DNA of 64,000 nt from Circinella minor (lineage: Eukaryota > Mucoromycota > Mucoromycetes > Mucorales > Lichtheimiaceae), in NCBI GenBank assembly GCA_016758965.1, contig JAEPRB010000061.1, forward strand, positions 124,001-188,000. Reading direction: 5' to 3'. Positions 50,546 through 63,364 of this stretch are shown here, piece by piece. The notes under the pieces are model-generated. The model was not told the origin of the DNA and did not search any database. It saw nothing but the letters and a program-made list of their open reading frames with translations. Every line of letters begins with the position of its first letter. The stretch's first letter is position 1. Both the position numbers and the translations under genes were made by a program.

Positions 50546-50799
50546 TAGTGACATAGGGTTTTGTATTTTTACTTAAAATATTGAAGTTCATACATAATTC
50601 ATTTTGTATCATCTCGAAAAGAAAAATCAACTTTCTCCATTTGTATACACAATTTTTTTTTTACAAAAACATTAATCTGAAAGTATCCATCCTATTTTTG
50701 ATGGGTAATAACTAACAAAATCCATTTTTAATTCAGTGCAAAAGCTCAACCTTTATATCACCCCTCATATTAATGTTGTTTAATCTCATACAAGTATTA

Positions 50800-53515
50800 T
50801 TAATCGACAATAATTCGAGCCTCCAATTCAGCAAATTCTTCAAAAAAGACCTTAATAGCAAAAGAAAGAAGAGAAAATAAAAGAGGGAATTAGCATACGT
50901 TGAATAAATGTTATTCTCACTTGATATTATAGTGTATATACCTGTAACAAATCGATGCCATGCTTTACATCATCAGTACCACCGACTTCACGAATCGAGT
51001 GCATACTCAATTGAGGATTACCAACATCTATTATTATTATCAAATTAGAAGTTAGTTATATATTAAATATAATAGATGAAAAAGAACATTAGAACTGTTT
51101 ATTATTATTATTATTAATAATCATTCTTACCGACTGTACGAAGACCAAGTTTAGCACTTAGCATAGGTCCAATAGTGGAACCACACGGGCTATCATTACG
51201 AACAACAAATTCCTACAAGCCGGCCGAAAAAAAAAATGATGTTAGTTTTTTTTGTGTAATAATGAAAGAAAACTTTGAGATTATTATTTTTACCTGGATA
51301 GGAATCACATGTTTCTTTGCCAACTCCTTCAAAACTAAGCTTGTTACTGCTGTAGTAGCATATCTCTAACAAAATCATAATACATTCAATTATATACTTA
51401 TGAGACCTCCAATATAATACTATGTTATCCTATATTATACTATTTTACCTGGTTAGCATTGATCTTGATAACAGTACCCTTATGCATTTGTGGTCGATGA
51501 TTTTCTTCATGTTTATCAGGATAATTAGGATGAATAGCATGAGCCATATCAGCACTAACAAGAATACTCTTATGCATAGCCTCTTCAAAAGCAGTAGGTG
51601 ATACAGCTTCTCCTGATAATAACTCAGTATTAGCTAAACGTTGAAGAGTCACTGGCAAAAGATTAGAATCAGCACCATGAGCAGTGGTACTACCAATTTC
51701 TTCATTATCAAAACAGACTGTAATACGAATATTGGTATCATTTTCCACATTCTTGGATTGAATCAAAGCACGAATAGCACAATAACTCATTTCTTGGTTG
51801 TCAAGACGAGGTGAAAAGATAAATTCATTGCAAACACCACCAATGGTTGAGCCCTAATAATAAAGTATATTAAAACACATTTTTTTTTAGTTAGTTCTCA
51901 TGTATGCATCTTGTTTCTTCACCTATCTTCTCTCTCTTTTTTTTCTTGCCTATACTACCATCACTTTATATTAGTACCTGAGTATCATATAAGGCTAATT
52001 CAAAATCACGGATCTGGTTTGCTATATACAATTAAAATTCCGTAAGTCTATCAAAGCTAGTTTTATTTAGACACAAAAACAATATATCACTTACGTTTAA
52101 TACCAATTTCATCAGCAAGTACACGAACCAACAAAGGATGGTGACTATCTTCTGCTTCAACACTTTCATCACTGTCGATTTTATTTAATTCTCTATAATA
52201 TTGATAATAATAATAAAAAGTGATAAATGAGCATCCAATTTTGCAATAAATAAATTCAACCCATCCTTCTTTTTATGAAATGAAATACGTACGCTTTAGT
52301 AGCAGTAGCAAGGATAGGAGCTAATTGAACTTCCTTGTTAAACGTAAACTATAATAATAACACACAATATTAATCATAGATAAGTTATTGATTCAAGTTG
52401 TCGAAATAAGAAGAAAATGTATTATATATATGTATATCTTACACCATCATTGGCAGTACGATCTAAATGAATGGCAAGCGTGGGAATACGTAAAAGAGGT
52501 CTATTTTTTTCATTTGTAAGTATGATTCTTCGTTCGAAATGTAAATATTTTAATAAACTATTTATTACCTATTCACTTTGACCAATGTATGACGATATTT
52601 TCCATCTTTATCTTCGACCATAACACGTCCAGCAACACTCAAATCACGATCAAACCATGTGTGCCTATATATATATATATATATATATATATCCCATTTT
52701 GAATCAACGTAATACATTAATTTGATTATTATTCATAAAAGCAATCATAATATATTGTATATATATTTCTAAAATCCCTTACCAAATACCACCACCATAA
52801 AGTTGAACACCCACTTCAAGGTATCCACTCTTTTCCTTCTTTGAAATAGGTTTGACCTATATTATAATGCAAGAAGAGTGTATTTATTATTATTATGAAT
52901 GAAGTTCTTTGTGAACATATTATTTTTTTTTCTTCCTCTTTAAAATAATACAAACCTTCAAGCAGGGTGAATCGGTATGAGCACCAACGATAGAAAAACC
53001 ATTGCCAGGAGTATATTTACCACCAACAACAAAAGCTACAATAGACGAACCATTACGCGTAAAATAATATTTGCCGTTACGTTCAATAGCTCTATTCCAA
53101 TTGTCTCTTTCTTTAATTTCTTTGAAACCAGCCTATTATGAAAAAAAAACGATTGTTTAATATAGTATCTACATGACTTTATAGTAATTTTATATATACA
53201 AACCTGTTTGAATAATTCAACAGCTTCATGAGTACAATGAAAAGGGGATGGAGATTTATTTACGAAATCCACGAAATCGCGTGCTGAATTGTAAAAAAAA
53301 AAAAAAAAAGTCGTGTTAGTTACTTTAGTTTTGCATAATGGAGTGTTGAAAGAAGATATGTGTGGGGGAAGCATATGGAATAAAAGTTTATAATATACCT
53401 TCTTGAGGAATAGAAGGATTAAACTATACGAGTTATACAAAAAAAAAGTAACTTTAGTTGTTTGTCAAAAAGTGAAATATATATATATATATAAATAAAG
53501 ACACCTTACCACCAT
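50800..53515 (-). CDS. DNPEP: Aspartyl aminopeptidase (peptidase family M18)
   Basis: Cytosolic/vacuolar zinc aminopeptidase that removes N-terminal Asp or Glu. It is a member of the family of mammalian DNPEP and yeast Ape4. About a dozen exons. Exon 1 (53515-53510) is only ATG GTG and exon 2 (53423-53399) is 25 nt; joined they give [20 protein letters not shown], the usual N-terminus ([10 protein letters not shown]). Metal and catalytic residues are in order: His in [15 protein letters not shown], Asp in [14 protein letters not shown], the Glu pair in [17 protein letters not shown], Asp in [17 protein letters not shown], His in [10 protein letters not shown]. The protein ends LEARIIVD. All ligands are present, so it should be active. 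It has no signal peptide. Confidence 0.95.
52665..52692. repeat. (TA)n microsatellite in aminopeptidase intron
   Basis: A run of about 14 TA units lies inside an intron of the M18 gene. A shorter one is near 53478-53493 in the first intron. Confidence 0.85.
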
Positions 53516-55042
53516 GATTTATTATATATGAAAAAGGGGGAGGAAGAAAGAGATTTTGAGTATAACAATGTAAATTTATATGCTGAAAAAAAAAATGCGG
53601 GCCAAATTTTTTCCATTGAGAAAAACGAGTTTTTGTTCGGGTCCTCCTGTTTGGATGGTAGGACAGATCAAAAAAGCAAACAAGTTGCCTTAACTGCCAA
53701 AAGCTGCCTTTTACAGAATAATATACAGACTTTGTGCTTTAGTGCTTAAAAGTTGTGAAAAAAAATACACATTTTTTAGTGCATACATGAGCCATCCAAG
53801 AGAAACTGAATAAGAAATAATATAAATGAGAGAGTTTGAATATATTAAACAACGTTGATAGTTATACAAATGTAATGCATTATTGAGTTATCTTGACGAC
53901 TACCCTTCCTGCAGCCGTTGTGGTGTTGAAAAGTCATGGTAAGAATAATTTATACGTATGGTATTGAAACAGAACTACAACGAGTTTGCTTTACTATTAT
54001 TCTGATGATTTGTAGAACATCCATATATGAAAACTAATAGAATCATCATAACAAAAAAAAATTCTTTCCGTGTGTTTCCATTTTTTGATCAGTTAATTTT
54101 ATCTGGTTCAAATCACATAAGCAAACGCTGCTCATCAAATGACCCAACGTTGCTTGATTTTTTTCTTGCCATTACGTAATGAATATAAAACCACGACGAA
54201 TGTACGTAATTATATTAATATCTTTGTTTCCATACGGTTACAGTATATAGTTTTATTTTATCATACCAGCATTACCTCCTACCTCCTTATGAAATTATGG
54301 GCGGGGATAATTGCCATGTATATAAATTTCAATTATCACGACAATAAGCAATATTTAGAAAATCAATTTGTTGTCATGACAACCTAGCCTTTACTTTATT
54401 ATATTGTTAAATGACTATTATTTTTTCTAGTTAGTCATCACTCGATCGTAGTGTTCTCTGGAGTATAATTTTACCATTAGAATCTAATCATATCATGTCT
54501 GTCGTCTTTGCAAGAAATTTATCTATCAGGTAATGAATACATATGTGCTTATTGAAACTCTTTTAATTTAGACGATTAAAGCATTACGTACGCGATGAGA
54601 ACCACTAAGAATATATAAATGTTTTGCTACAATGAACAATAATGAAACCGGAAAAGAAGCATCTTCTATATATGGTAGTTATAGAGTAACAATGCTTCTG
54701 TATAGCAGATGATTCCTAATATAGTATAACAAAATTAATAAACTTATGTTTGTACTTGCTGGAGATAGCAACATATAAATTATCATGGAAAAAATTCCAA
54801 TAACACATTTCTCTCATTACCCTATACATTATTTGCTACTTTTGTTTTATTATATTCAGAAATATAAATAAGTTTTATTAATATGATACTGCTTATTTTA
54901 TTACAAAATATATATGTATATAAATCAAAAAAAAAATATATATCTATCGTAGCTATATTATTGAAATATATAAATACATATTATTTATATTTCAAAAACA
55001 AATTTATAGGTAATAAATTTTATACTGGATATTTAACTATTG
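53516..55042. other. Intergenic region upstream of the aminopeptidase
   Basis: 1.5 kb of AT-rich DNA; both flanking genes are on the minus strand. Short open frames are present (for example 53528-53749 on +) but lack domains, codon bias or splice partners. Nothing convincing was found. Confidence 0.5.
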
Positions 55043-56302
55043 CTATGCCTGCATTAGTGATTGTTTTTCCTCAGAGGCCTCTTTTTGCTCATCCTGCTCA
55101 TCTTGTTTATGTTTCACTTCTTCATCCGATTCTTCAGAAGGGGAATCCTTAGATTTTACGTCATCATCAGTTTTGGGCACATTAGGAGACAAATCGTCAT
55201 GTTCCGTAGTACTAAAAGTTTATAAAATATAATTGTTCATTTAACGAGAGTACATAAACGATCTTTCACTGTAGTATATGTATATTACCAGATATTTTCA
55301 TTTTAATGACAATAATAATAATAAAAATATACTACTTACACATCATGTTCTTTCTTTGCCTTGATACGTTTCGAAAAACGATTTCCTTTATCATCATCAA
55401 CGACATTGGACGCACGATCAGGTTCCTGGCTGGTTTGTTGTCCTAAAATAATAACCATTATAATAAATTAGTACTTTTAACTATATCGTATGAAACAATA
55501 GGAATATGGAATAAAAATGAGAATTAAACGAATATAGCCACTATACATACTTGCTGCTGAAGAGGAAGCAGGGGATGATGCTTCTATATATAAATAAAGT
55601 ATGTAGTTTTGATTATTTCAATAATGTTGCTTACGTAAAACTAAAGCAATGAGCTATAATCAAATGAGTTGTTTTGGTGTTTTTTGTTTCATATGTACCT
55701 TCAGGTTCTTCCATTTCAGTTCGCAAACGTTTTTTAGTAACAATAGGGTTTGAAGGATTTTGTTCTTCCGATACTTGAGATTGGGGTTCAACGGTGCTGG
55801 GAGCTTCAGGCTGTTCATTATTATTTTTACCTTCAATATAACATTCTGGGGAAGTCACATCTTCAGTAATGTTGAGGTCACCTTTTGGTGTCAATGTATC
55901 AGGAGACTTGGGAGGCGACATAGTACGGACAGGTTGGTTTTCTTGTTCTTTGTTTTCCTGCTCGTCGGATGGCTTATCACTCTTTGAACTTGATGCTTCA
56001 GCTTTCTGCTGATCCTTGGTACTTGTATCTATTTTTTTCCCTTTCGATTGCTTCGATTGTACCTTCTTTACTTGTTTTTTAGTAGTGGTCAGAGTAGTGG
56101 TAGTGGTAGTAATCGCTGCTGCTTGGCGTTGACGTTCTTGACGTTTAACTTGGCGACGAGTACGCTCAAATGTTTCGAGATCAATTACTTGATCAGGTGA
56201 ACGATTACGCAAACGATTGCTACGTCGAGTATGATCAAATGTTTCAAGGTCAATAAAATTCTGAGGTGAACGATTTCGCAAACGATTGCTAGCGCGCTTC
56301 AT
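55043..56302 (-). CDS. Disordered, highly charged protein, unknown function
   Basis: Four exons with in-frame GT-AG joins: 56302-55699, then exons near 55584-55550, 55440-55340 and 55215-55043, roughly 300 residues. The start has two tandem 23-residue units (SNRLRNRSPQNFIDLETFDH and SNRLRNRSPDQVIDLETFER), followed by a basic stretch (RRQVKRQERQRQ), a Thr run and a long acidic, Ser/Pro/Glu-rich tail (EEPEGEASSPASSSAA, DEEVKHKQDEQDEQKEASEE). Clusters such as KKQVKKVQSKQSKGKK and KKRLRTEM look like nuclear localisation signals, so a nuclear or chromatin-associated protein is plausible. No catalytic domain was recognised. Splice joins are inferred from GT-AG sites keeping one open frame. Confidence 0.72.
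56150..56296 (-). repeat. 69-bp coding tandem duplication
   Basis: Two copies offset by 69 bp code SNRLRNRSP...IDLETF units of 23 residues in the N-terminus of the disordered protein. The copies differ at several third positions, so the duplication is not recent. Confidence 0.8.
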
Positions 56303-57829
56303 TATGATAGTATTCGATACGTAAATGAAAAGAAGAATAAGAGATGGTTAAAAGATAAGATGTAAAAAAAAAGTGTTTAAAAAATTAAGAAAAAGGTTAT
56401 TATTATTTTTAAAAAAAAAATCTCATTCTTTTTATATATTACTAGATTTTTCTTTTATATGTGAATACTTATTATTATAATTATTATTTCTCTTTGTTTT
56501 AATAATTAGATATCCTATATGTATCATTTTTTTTCTACTTTTTTTTTTTTATTAAAAATGGTACATATTTCATGATCCTTGCATTGTTACTCTTTGTTAT
56601 TATTGTGATTAAGAGTATATTTTATTAATAGTAACTCAAAAATAATAGATAAATTATCTTCTTGCATTGTATTTATCCAATCAATAAAAACTTAAAATGT
56701 ATAACATCTTTGTATTCGACAATAAAGGATTATGTACCAAGTGTGTGTACCATTCAACCTTTGTTTCCTTGTTTTATCTGAGTTTCTACGACAAGAAGAT
56801 GATAGAAGTGAAAGATTTCTTCTTAATCAACAAAAGATACAGAAGTGGCTAGATAAAAAAACAAAAACAAAATATATATAGGTGTATAATAAGGTTTTAT
56901 TGTTTGAGATTCTCATTATTTCAAATATTATGCTTTCTTTGTCCTCTTTGAAAGAAAATATTGTGATTTCATTTCTCCAAGTAGGAATAATACCTTATTC
57001 TTTATTTTTAATAATATTAACTTTAAATGGAATAAGTTGTCTTAACTAAATTATTATATTGAGCTTTTTCCATATTTTTTTCTACAGTCCATGCGCTGAA
57101 CCTTAATTTGAGGGAGTAGGTAAAGCAAAAAATAAAATAAAAATATCACTGTATTAGATTATTTTATGTTAATGTCATTGAAAACAAAAAACAAGTAGAA
57201 TATGGTGATACTAAATTAAAAGGCAACTTTTACACACGGCAAGGTGAAGGCATCGAGTCGACCAACACAATTGTTTTTGATTCACAATATATATAGAAAT
57301 CTTTTGTTGAATCTACTCCTTTGAATAGACGAATTATTATTTTATGTAAGTATAACACAATCAATAATAGATGGACCTGGTGTTTTAGGTGATATTGTGT
57401 TGAAGTGGCGATCATTAAAAAATTAATAATGATAACTTTTTTTTCTATTCCTATTGTTATTATACTTCTCTAAAACAAATTACGAAATAGAATAAGGATT
57501 CTATAAAAGAATTATATTTTTTAAAGGTTTTGAAAAGTCAAGTTCGATATTTGGGACATAAGTGGAGAGAAGGTAATTAACCTCAGGCTGTTTATTTTTA
57601 CCATATATTTAGTGTAGTGATGCTAAACAAAAATATTTATTTTTAGAAAATATGAAAACAATATCTGCTATTTCACGACAATGTTCGAGATGGTTGGTTT
57701 ACTTTTATGTGAAGATAATTATGATAATAACAATAGCAGAAATTACAATAAATTTGTAAGTTGAAATAAAGATGTAAATAAATGAGAGTTATTAAATCCA
57801 CATTGGCTATATGTATAAATTGGATGCCA
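56303..57829. other. Intergenic region, AT-rich
   Basis: Upstream of the disordered-protein gene. There are poly-A/T runs and short chance frames only, and no gene is seen. Confidence 0.5.
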
Positions 57830-58616
57830 ATATGCGAATACTTGTAAAACTATACCATGAAGACCAATATGATGTCAACACAGAGGCTATAGTCGACCAA
57901 GGTGATCATCATAGAAAATCTAATACTATTGGAAACGTCCGTTGTGATGATACAGCATAATGCCTGCTGAAGCATTGGAGTAACGTGATGAATAACTATC
58001 CCTTTACCAAACAACAGCGACAAATAGGCTCGTTAAGAAAATCATTCAGGCAATCGCTCAAACGTCGATTTAGATTGAAATATATTATTCAAGTACTGTT
58101 CGAAACTCAAGAGTGAAATACATTCACACCCGCAACTACAACTACAACTTAACTACTAAAGCAAACATCTCATCAAAGAAAAAACAGAAAAAGGATGAAG
58201 ATAATGATAATATGATACTGATGATGAAGAAAAAGAAATTATGGCCATGAATGGAAAAAAGAAGAATGACCATTAGATAATAATAAATTTAACAAGCCAT
58301 TCGCAGTTTCACAACATTAATGCTAGTACTTGACAAGCATATGATTACTGACAGGATCAAAAAGGTAACTAATAACACCGAGTTTACCAAGATCAAGTTG
58401 GCCTTAGGTACTCTCTTCGATTGAAACGGTTTAATAGAAGATGGATTAAGTGGAAGAATGAATTTAGTTGGTGAACAAAGAGAACAACAATGGTAAAATA
58501 TTGATTTAGATGATCCTGCTTATTGTAAAGTTCTTTTGGATGTGGAAACAGAAGTGGATGAAGAAACTATAGCTACTACTAATACTCCTGGTAATAATAT
58601 TAATGTCGATCCATAA
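57830..58616 (+). pseudogene. Decayed coding relic of unknown family
   Basis: The forward strand shows protein-like but broken frames. Around 57961-58110 a frame reads LLKHWSNVMNNYPFTKQQ followed by a basic stretch (RKSFRQSLKRRFRLK). Around 58190-58250 frames read KKKQKKDEDNDN and DTDDEEKEIMA with a shift between them. From 58320 to 58616 one frame runs 99 codons with only two internal stops, reading MLVLDKHMITDRIKKVTNN, KIKLALGTLFD, NGLIEDGLSGRMNLVGEQ and NIDLDDPAYCKVLLDVETEV. The lack of introns and multiple stops and shifts suggest an old processed copy or decayed gene. Family not recognised. Confidence 0.4.
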
Positions 58617-61058
58617 TCTCTTTAAAAATGATTTTACATCCAAAACAGATACACACACAAACATAAGTAGAACAATATATATCATACAACTACATAATTC
58701 ACTAAGAAAATCATTATCCCATCCGACTATTATACCTTTATTACACATGTTTCTTTCCTTTACTTTACTTTTTCTTTTTATCCCGAACTTTCTCATTCCA
58801 TACAAGCATCAGGGAATGTTTCCCATATACTTTGTATTTAATCATCTCAAAAATAAATAAATCTGAGAATGAAATAAAAACTTTACCACTTTACTGAATC
58901 TATATCCATGCACTACGCCGTAATGATATTTTATCACGTTAAAATATAACAAAGAAAAGATCATTTTAATACAGTAAACGTTGCAAGAAGAGATTCGATT
59001 CTGGTAAAAACTATACCCATGGGTGTAGAATTGTTCTGTGGACGTAACCGAATAAAAATCGAGCAGTGTTATTACTGCACTAAATACCTTTAGTGCGGAT
59101 TGTATTTTATTGAAACAAAAAGCAAAAAATTGAATCATATCAATGCCATTGCTATACTTTAGTACGGCAGTAATGGTGGTAACAATCACATTGATTTTAT
59201 AACAATTATATCTGAATATATCCCAATTATTTTTGAATACATACGCGGAACCAATGAAAAAAAACATATAAAGAGCTACGTACATAAAGGTAAAGTATCT
59301 TACAAAAAAAAAACTTTGAAAGTTTTATGATTATATTAGTATGCTTACTTTTTAAATTGTACCAGTACAACATAATAGACTTTATTTTTATTTATTTTTT
59401 AAACATACGTATATATATAAGGAGCAAATGGAATAGTTATTTTGCTGTTATAATATAAAGATGTCAATAATGTCATTAATTACAAACGATTAATAAGATA
59501 TCCGGATTCTCTTGTGGTTTATAGAAGCACACATGATTCACAGTGTAAAATACTTATCATACACACTGTTAAATTGGTATCCAAAAGCTTCGGTATATAA
59601 AAGGGTCACGTTTTAACTATATTATTTTTTTTTGTCATTCATGACTTGTTAGCTAGGGACATAGAAATGAAAATTGGACTTTATAACATTTTTTTATGCA
59701 TTTTTCAAACAGTCGCGTTGTCGCTCAGGGTATTTTTTAATTTTGTCCTGAAAAAAAAAAAGCGATACGTAAAAAAACAAGATACTTTTTTTTTCTTTCA
59801 TCACACTCCGATTTTTCTATAGATTGATAAATAAAGAGGAAATCCATTACTGTTTCTTTTTCTTATAATTATGTGACAGCTCAATATGATATTAACAATC
59901 TCACAAGCTACAGAATTTGTATATGGTGCACTTCATTTATAGGCGCTGTAAGTATCGACAAATGTACTAGTAATTGGGAAATTTGTTTTTTTTTTCTATT
60001 CCCACAAAAAAAAAATTATGCATTAAAAACGTTACACTAATAAACAACCAGCTCTTTTTTTTGGACTATTTAGATCAAGCAGTGCACTTTCCATTGATTG
60101 TATCTATTTATTTATTTTATACCATTTTTCAATACATGCAAGAAGAGGTAAATAATTACTCGTATCAAATGAACAGAAGAGAAGAAAAAGGATGATTGGG
60201 GTGCTCTTCAACGACTTTATGATGACAATAAACTCAAATGTAAATCTATTCTATTGGTATTTGATTGATTGTTTTACCAAGATACCCTTGAAACCAGGTT
60301 CTTTTGTTATTTAAATCGTAACGCAGCCCCATAGAGACAGAAACGAACGCTACGTTTATCCCTTCCCACTGATAAAAGTGCAATTACAGGTAACTATTGT
60401 TATATTGTTATTTATCCATATTTTTAATAATCAATGATAAAAAGAATGTTTTTATCAAAAAAAAAAAACTTTTAATGAATTATGACGTACTTGGGGAAAA
60501 ACAATGAATTGGGTTTGCATAGGGGGTTAATGCTATTAGAATGGATGATGGCTGATTTTCATATATAGGCTATTACATGAATATTATCTACATACAATCA
60601 TTATTGATACACCCTTGAATGTAATTATCAATAGAATACATATTAAAAGAACTGAAACTTTCTCTGTTTGTAATAATACAGCACATAAAATTTAGTAAAA
60701 AGCATCCCGATTGAGATCTGGTACTTTTAAAACAACTGATAAAGTTTTTTTTATGTGACAACCTGTAAAAAATAGAAAATTTTCATTGATGCATGTTTCT
60801 AAATAAAATACATGAGTGGATAAATCAACAAGCTCTCAGAATATTTTTAATTTCATTGTTGTTCAAAAATACAAAATTTAAGTTTAAGAAAATTACGAAT
60901 TGCTGTCGTTAGTCAAACTCATTTTTTCTATAAAATAGCAGATTACATAGGAAAACATCTTCTTTTCATTTTCTGAACTTTCTCACTACAGCTACGTACT
61001 TTTTTATTTTATTTTATTCTACCTCTCAAAACCTTACTATATATATACATACAACAAC
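58617..61058. other. Gene-poor AT-rich region
   Basis: 2.4 kb. A minus-strand open frame (58842-59285) is Phe/Tyr/Ile-rich as expected from AT-rich noise. No supported gene; the promoter of the F-box-like gene should lie at the right end. Confidence 0.45.
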
Positions 61059-62032
61059 ATGGACAACCAAAATCTTCTCCTCGCACTCCCCATCGAGGTA
61101 TTGGAACGTATTTTTGGTTTTTTTAATTTGGAGTTTGGCGATATCGTTAATGCATTGCATGCCGGACCAATTTGGCGTAATCATTTGATAACGCATTTAT
61201 GGACTGTCGATCGGTTACAATTGTACCGCCAACGGGTACCATCCTTAAATGTTCTTGGAGACGAGGATTTTAACACTTTTTTGACCACTTACCATGCAAA
61301 CACCCTGCTCATCTTCAATCTACACAATCCCAGTGTAGAGTTAATTAACGCATTGGAGCGCTTTGGAAGCCGTCTCCATCAATACCAAATATGTAAATAC
61401 GTACGAATACTAAATTGTTATTTTATGCTATATTTAAAGCGGTGACATAAACGAAAATCTAAAGTTATTAGTAATAAAGCTTTTGAATATTATTGTTTAT
61501 GCATATTGATTGTTCTAATAATATCTTACAATTCTTATTTGAATAGGGTTAAACACAAGCAGCAGACAGGCGCGCTGAATATGCTTTTGGCATTGAGGAA
61601 TCGAACTCCTCTCTTTGCTGCCGTGCACATTTCAAGAGTGCCGGCAGCTAACCATACAAGCACGATGATTTCAACTTTCGTAGATACAAACCTTCAACAG
61701 GTTTTGTTCACTGGTGTCCGATTCCAATTTGAGAATTTATTTCCTCAATTTCGTGTATTTCACAGGCCTATTTGACGAATCTCCAAATAAATGGGTTTGC
61801 GGGGCTCAGGGTACCCCTTTGCAAATTATGTAATTGATTGTTTCCCAAACCTCAATACTCTTATCATCTCTCCTCAGCTTCTTATGCAAAATAACCCACA
61901 ACTCATCAATTTAATCCGCCTCCTTCCCAACCTTCAATGTAATAATAAAAAATTATATTTTTCTATACGTACAGTACGTTCTTGCTTTTAATTTTTCTTT
62001 TGTTTTTTTTTATCAGTTTCAATATATGTTTG
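61059..62032 (+). CDS. F-box-like protein gene, probably disrupted
   Basis: The N-terminal exon opens MDNQNLLLALPIEVLERIFG and continues with IVNALHAGPIWRNHLITHLW, a good F-box match (LPxEVLxxIF...W). F-box proteins link substrates to SCF ubiquitin ligases. The second exon (about 61571-61775) reads NMLLALRNRTPLFAAVHISR and FVDTNLQQVLFTGVRF, an LRR-like style. After that the frame must change twice within about 60 bases to keep sensible sequence (AYLTNLQINGFAGLR, then YPFANYVIDCFPNLNTLIIS). A first donor at GTAAAT after CAAATAT can splice to an acceptor before GCGCGCTG. Either unrecognised introns or real frameshifts explain this; I lean towards a decaying gene. The 3' end is uncertain. Confidence 0.5.
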
Positions 62033-62283
62033 ATCAGCATTTAAAATATAGTGATATCATAAACTGATGCTTTTTACTATGATTCGTAATGATAATAACG
62101 ATAATACGTAATAGTGATAATGATTTACTGTAGTAGTGTCCATTGGGCAACTACCGCAGACATCGCAGATTCATCGCAGATATTGAAGTTTATGATTCAA
62201 AGATTTCTTAATTAAAATATCCGTGTAACCTAGCTAGACCCAATAAAAGCTATTATATATTGCATATTTATAGATTATTTTTA

Positions 62284-62570
62284 TTAAAAAAAGCCATTAA
62301 TGATTGGAAGGGAGGGGGACTCTTCCTTTTCCCTTCTTGGGTCGATGGGATTGGGTGGTGGAGGTAGATGACGTGGAAAATGATGGTGATAGTGGGGGAC
62401 GGGTGGTAGGAATGATGGAGGGGCGGTGTGGTTATCTTGAAACAAATCAAATTGTTGTTGTGGTGATGGTTGGTGTGAGGAAGAAGAGGAAGAAGCAGCA
62501 GCAGCACGCAAAGAGAAAGGAATGGAGAAGACGACTGGATTCGGATGCAAAAGATGAGCTATAAGCATAT
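62284..62570 (-). CDS. Pro/His/Ser-rich open frame, possible exon
   Basis: A reverse-strand frame from about 62570 to 62284 codes a low-complexity protein (AAAASSSSSSHQPSPQQQ, PPSFLPPVPHYHHHFPRHLP, PLPIINGFF-like end). A candidate acceptor (TTATAG) lies just before it, so it could be a terminal exon, similar in style to the C-terminus of the Zn2Cys6 factor. No domain and no upstream exon was found. Low-complexity repeats also give open frames by chance. Confidence 0.25.
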
Positions 62571-63364
62571 AATAATATTAATATATTAGTTCATCACATA
62601 ATACTATACACTATTCTTAATTAATGGGTAATCTTATCAACTAAAATCTCTTAAATCAATGTCGCCATGGTTATCAATAATAATTAAATTTCCATTTTTA
62701 AAAGTTTTTTACATATTATTTTATAAGCATATTTTGTCGTGTCCTTGGCATTTGTAGCATAGTTGATTTTACGTTACCAATGAGGGTAATTGCAATAATG
62801 GATTGTAACAACAGCTCTTTTTATGCGAACTTATTAATTTTGCTGTTGTCGTTTACAAAAAAAGTTATTATTTTGCTTAGCTAGACTATTTTACTTTAGT
62901 TGGATTGTATATGTATGTGCACCACTGTAAGTCAAAAAGAAAAAGAAAAACCTTTTTTTTTTGTACGTAGTTATATATTCAATTCAAATATCCCACCTCC
63001 CTAGCTACTGTTTGCATATGCTGTTGAACCGATCATTGGGAATCTTATCAACTAAAATCTGTCAGATCATTATGTCATAATAACCAGTAATTAAATTTTT
63101 ATCTTAGGTTTTACATTACTTTATATGAAGATATAAATTATCATAAAAGAGATGACAATACATTTTTAAAACGGTAAAAGAAAAACAATTTATTTATATT
63201 ATTAATAATAAAATAAAAATAAAGAAAGAAATCATTCTAAGCAAAAAACCAATGGTTCACAAAAAACACATTATGATAAAATATTTATTATAAAAACTGC
63301 AATGCTCTTGGCCGCAACTTTCTTTTTTAATAAAATAAAAAAGAAAGGTTACGTGGACAGGTCA

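Noticed and set aside
54108..54125. B-box-like GGTTCAAATC suggesting a tRNA
   Set aside because: No matching A-box, acceptor stem or T-stem could be drawn around it.
58842..59285. Minus-strand 147-codon hydrophobic frame as a membrane protein
   Set aside because: Phe/Tyr/Ile/Asn content is what AT-rich non-coding DNA gives; no splice partner, no repeat or conserved motif.
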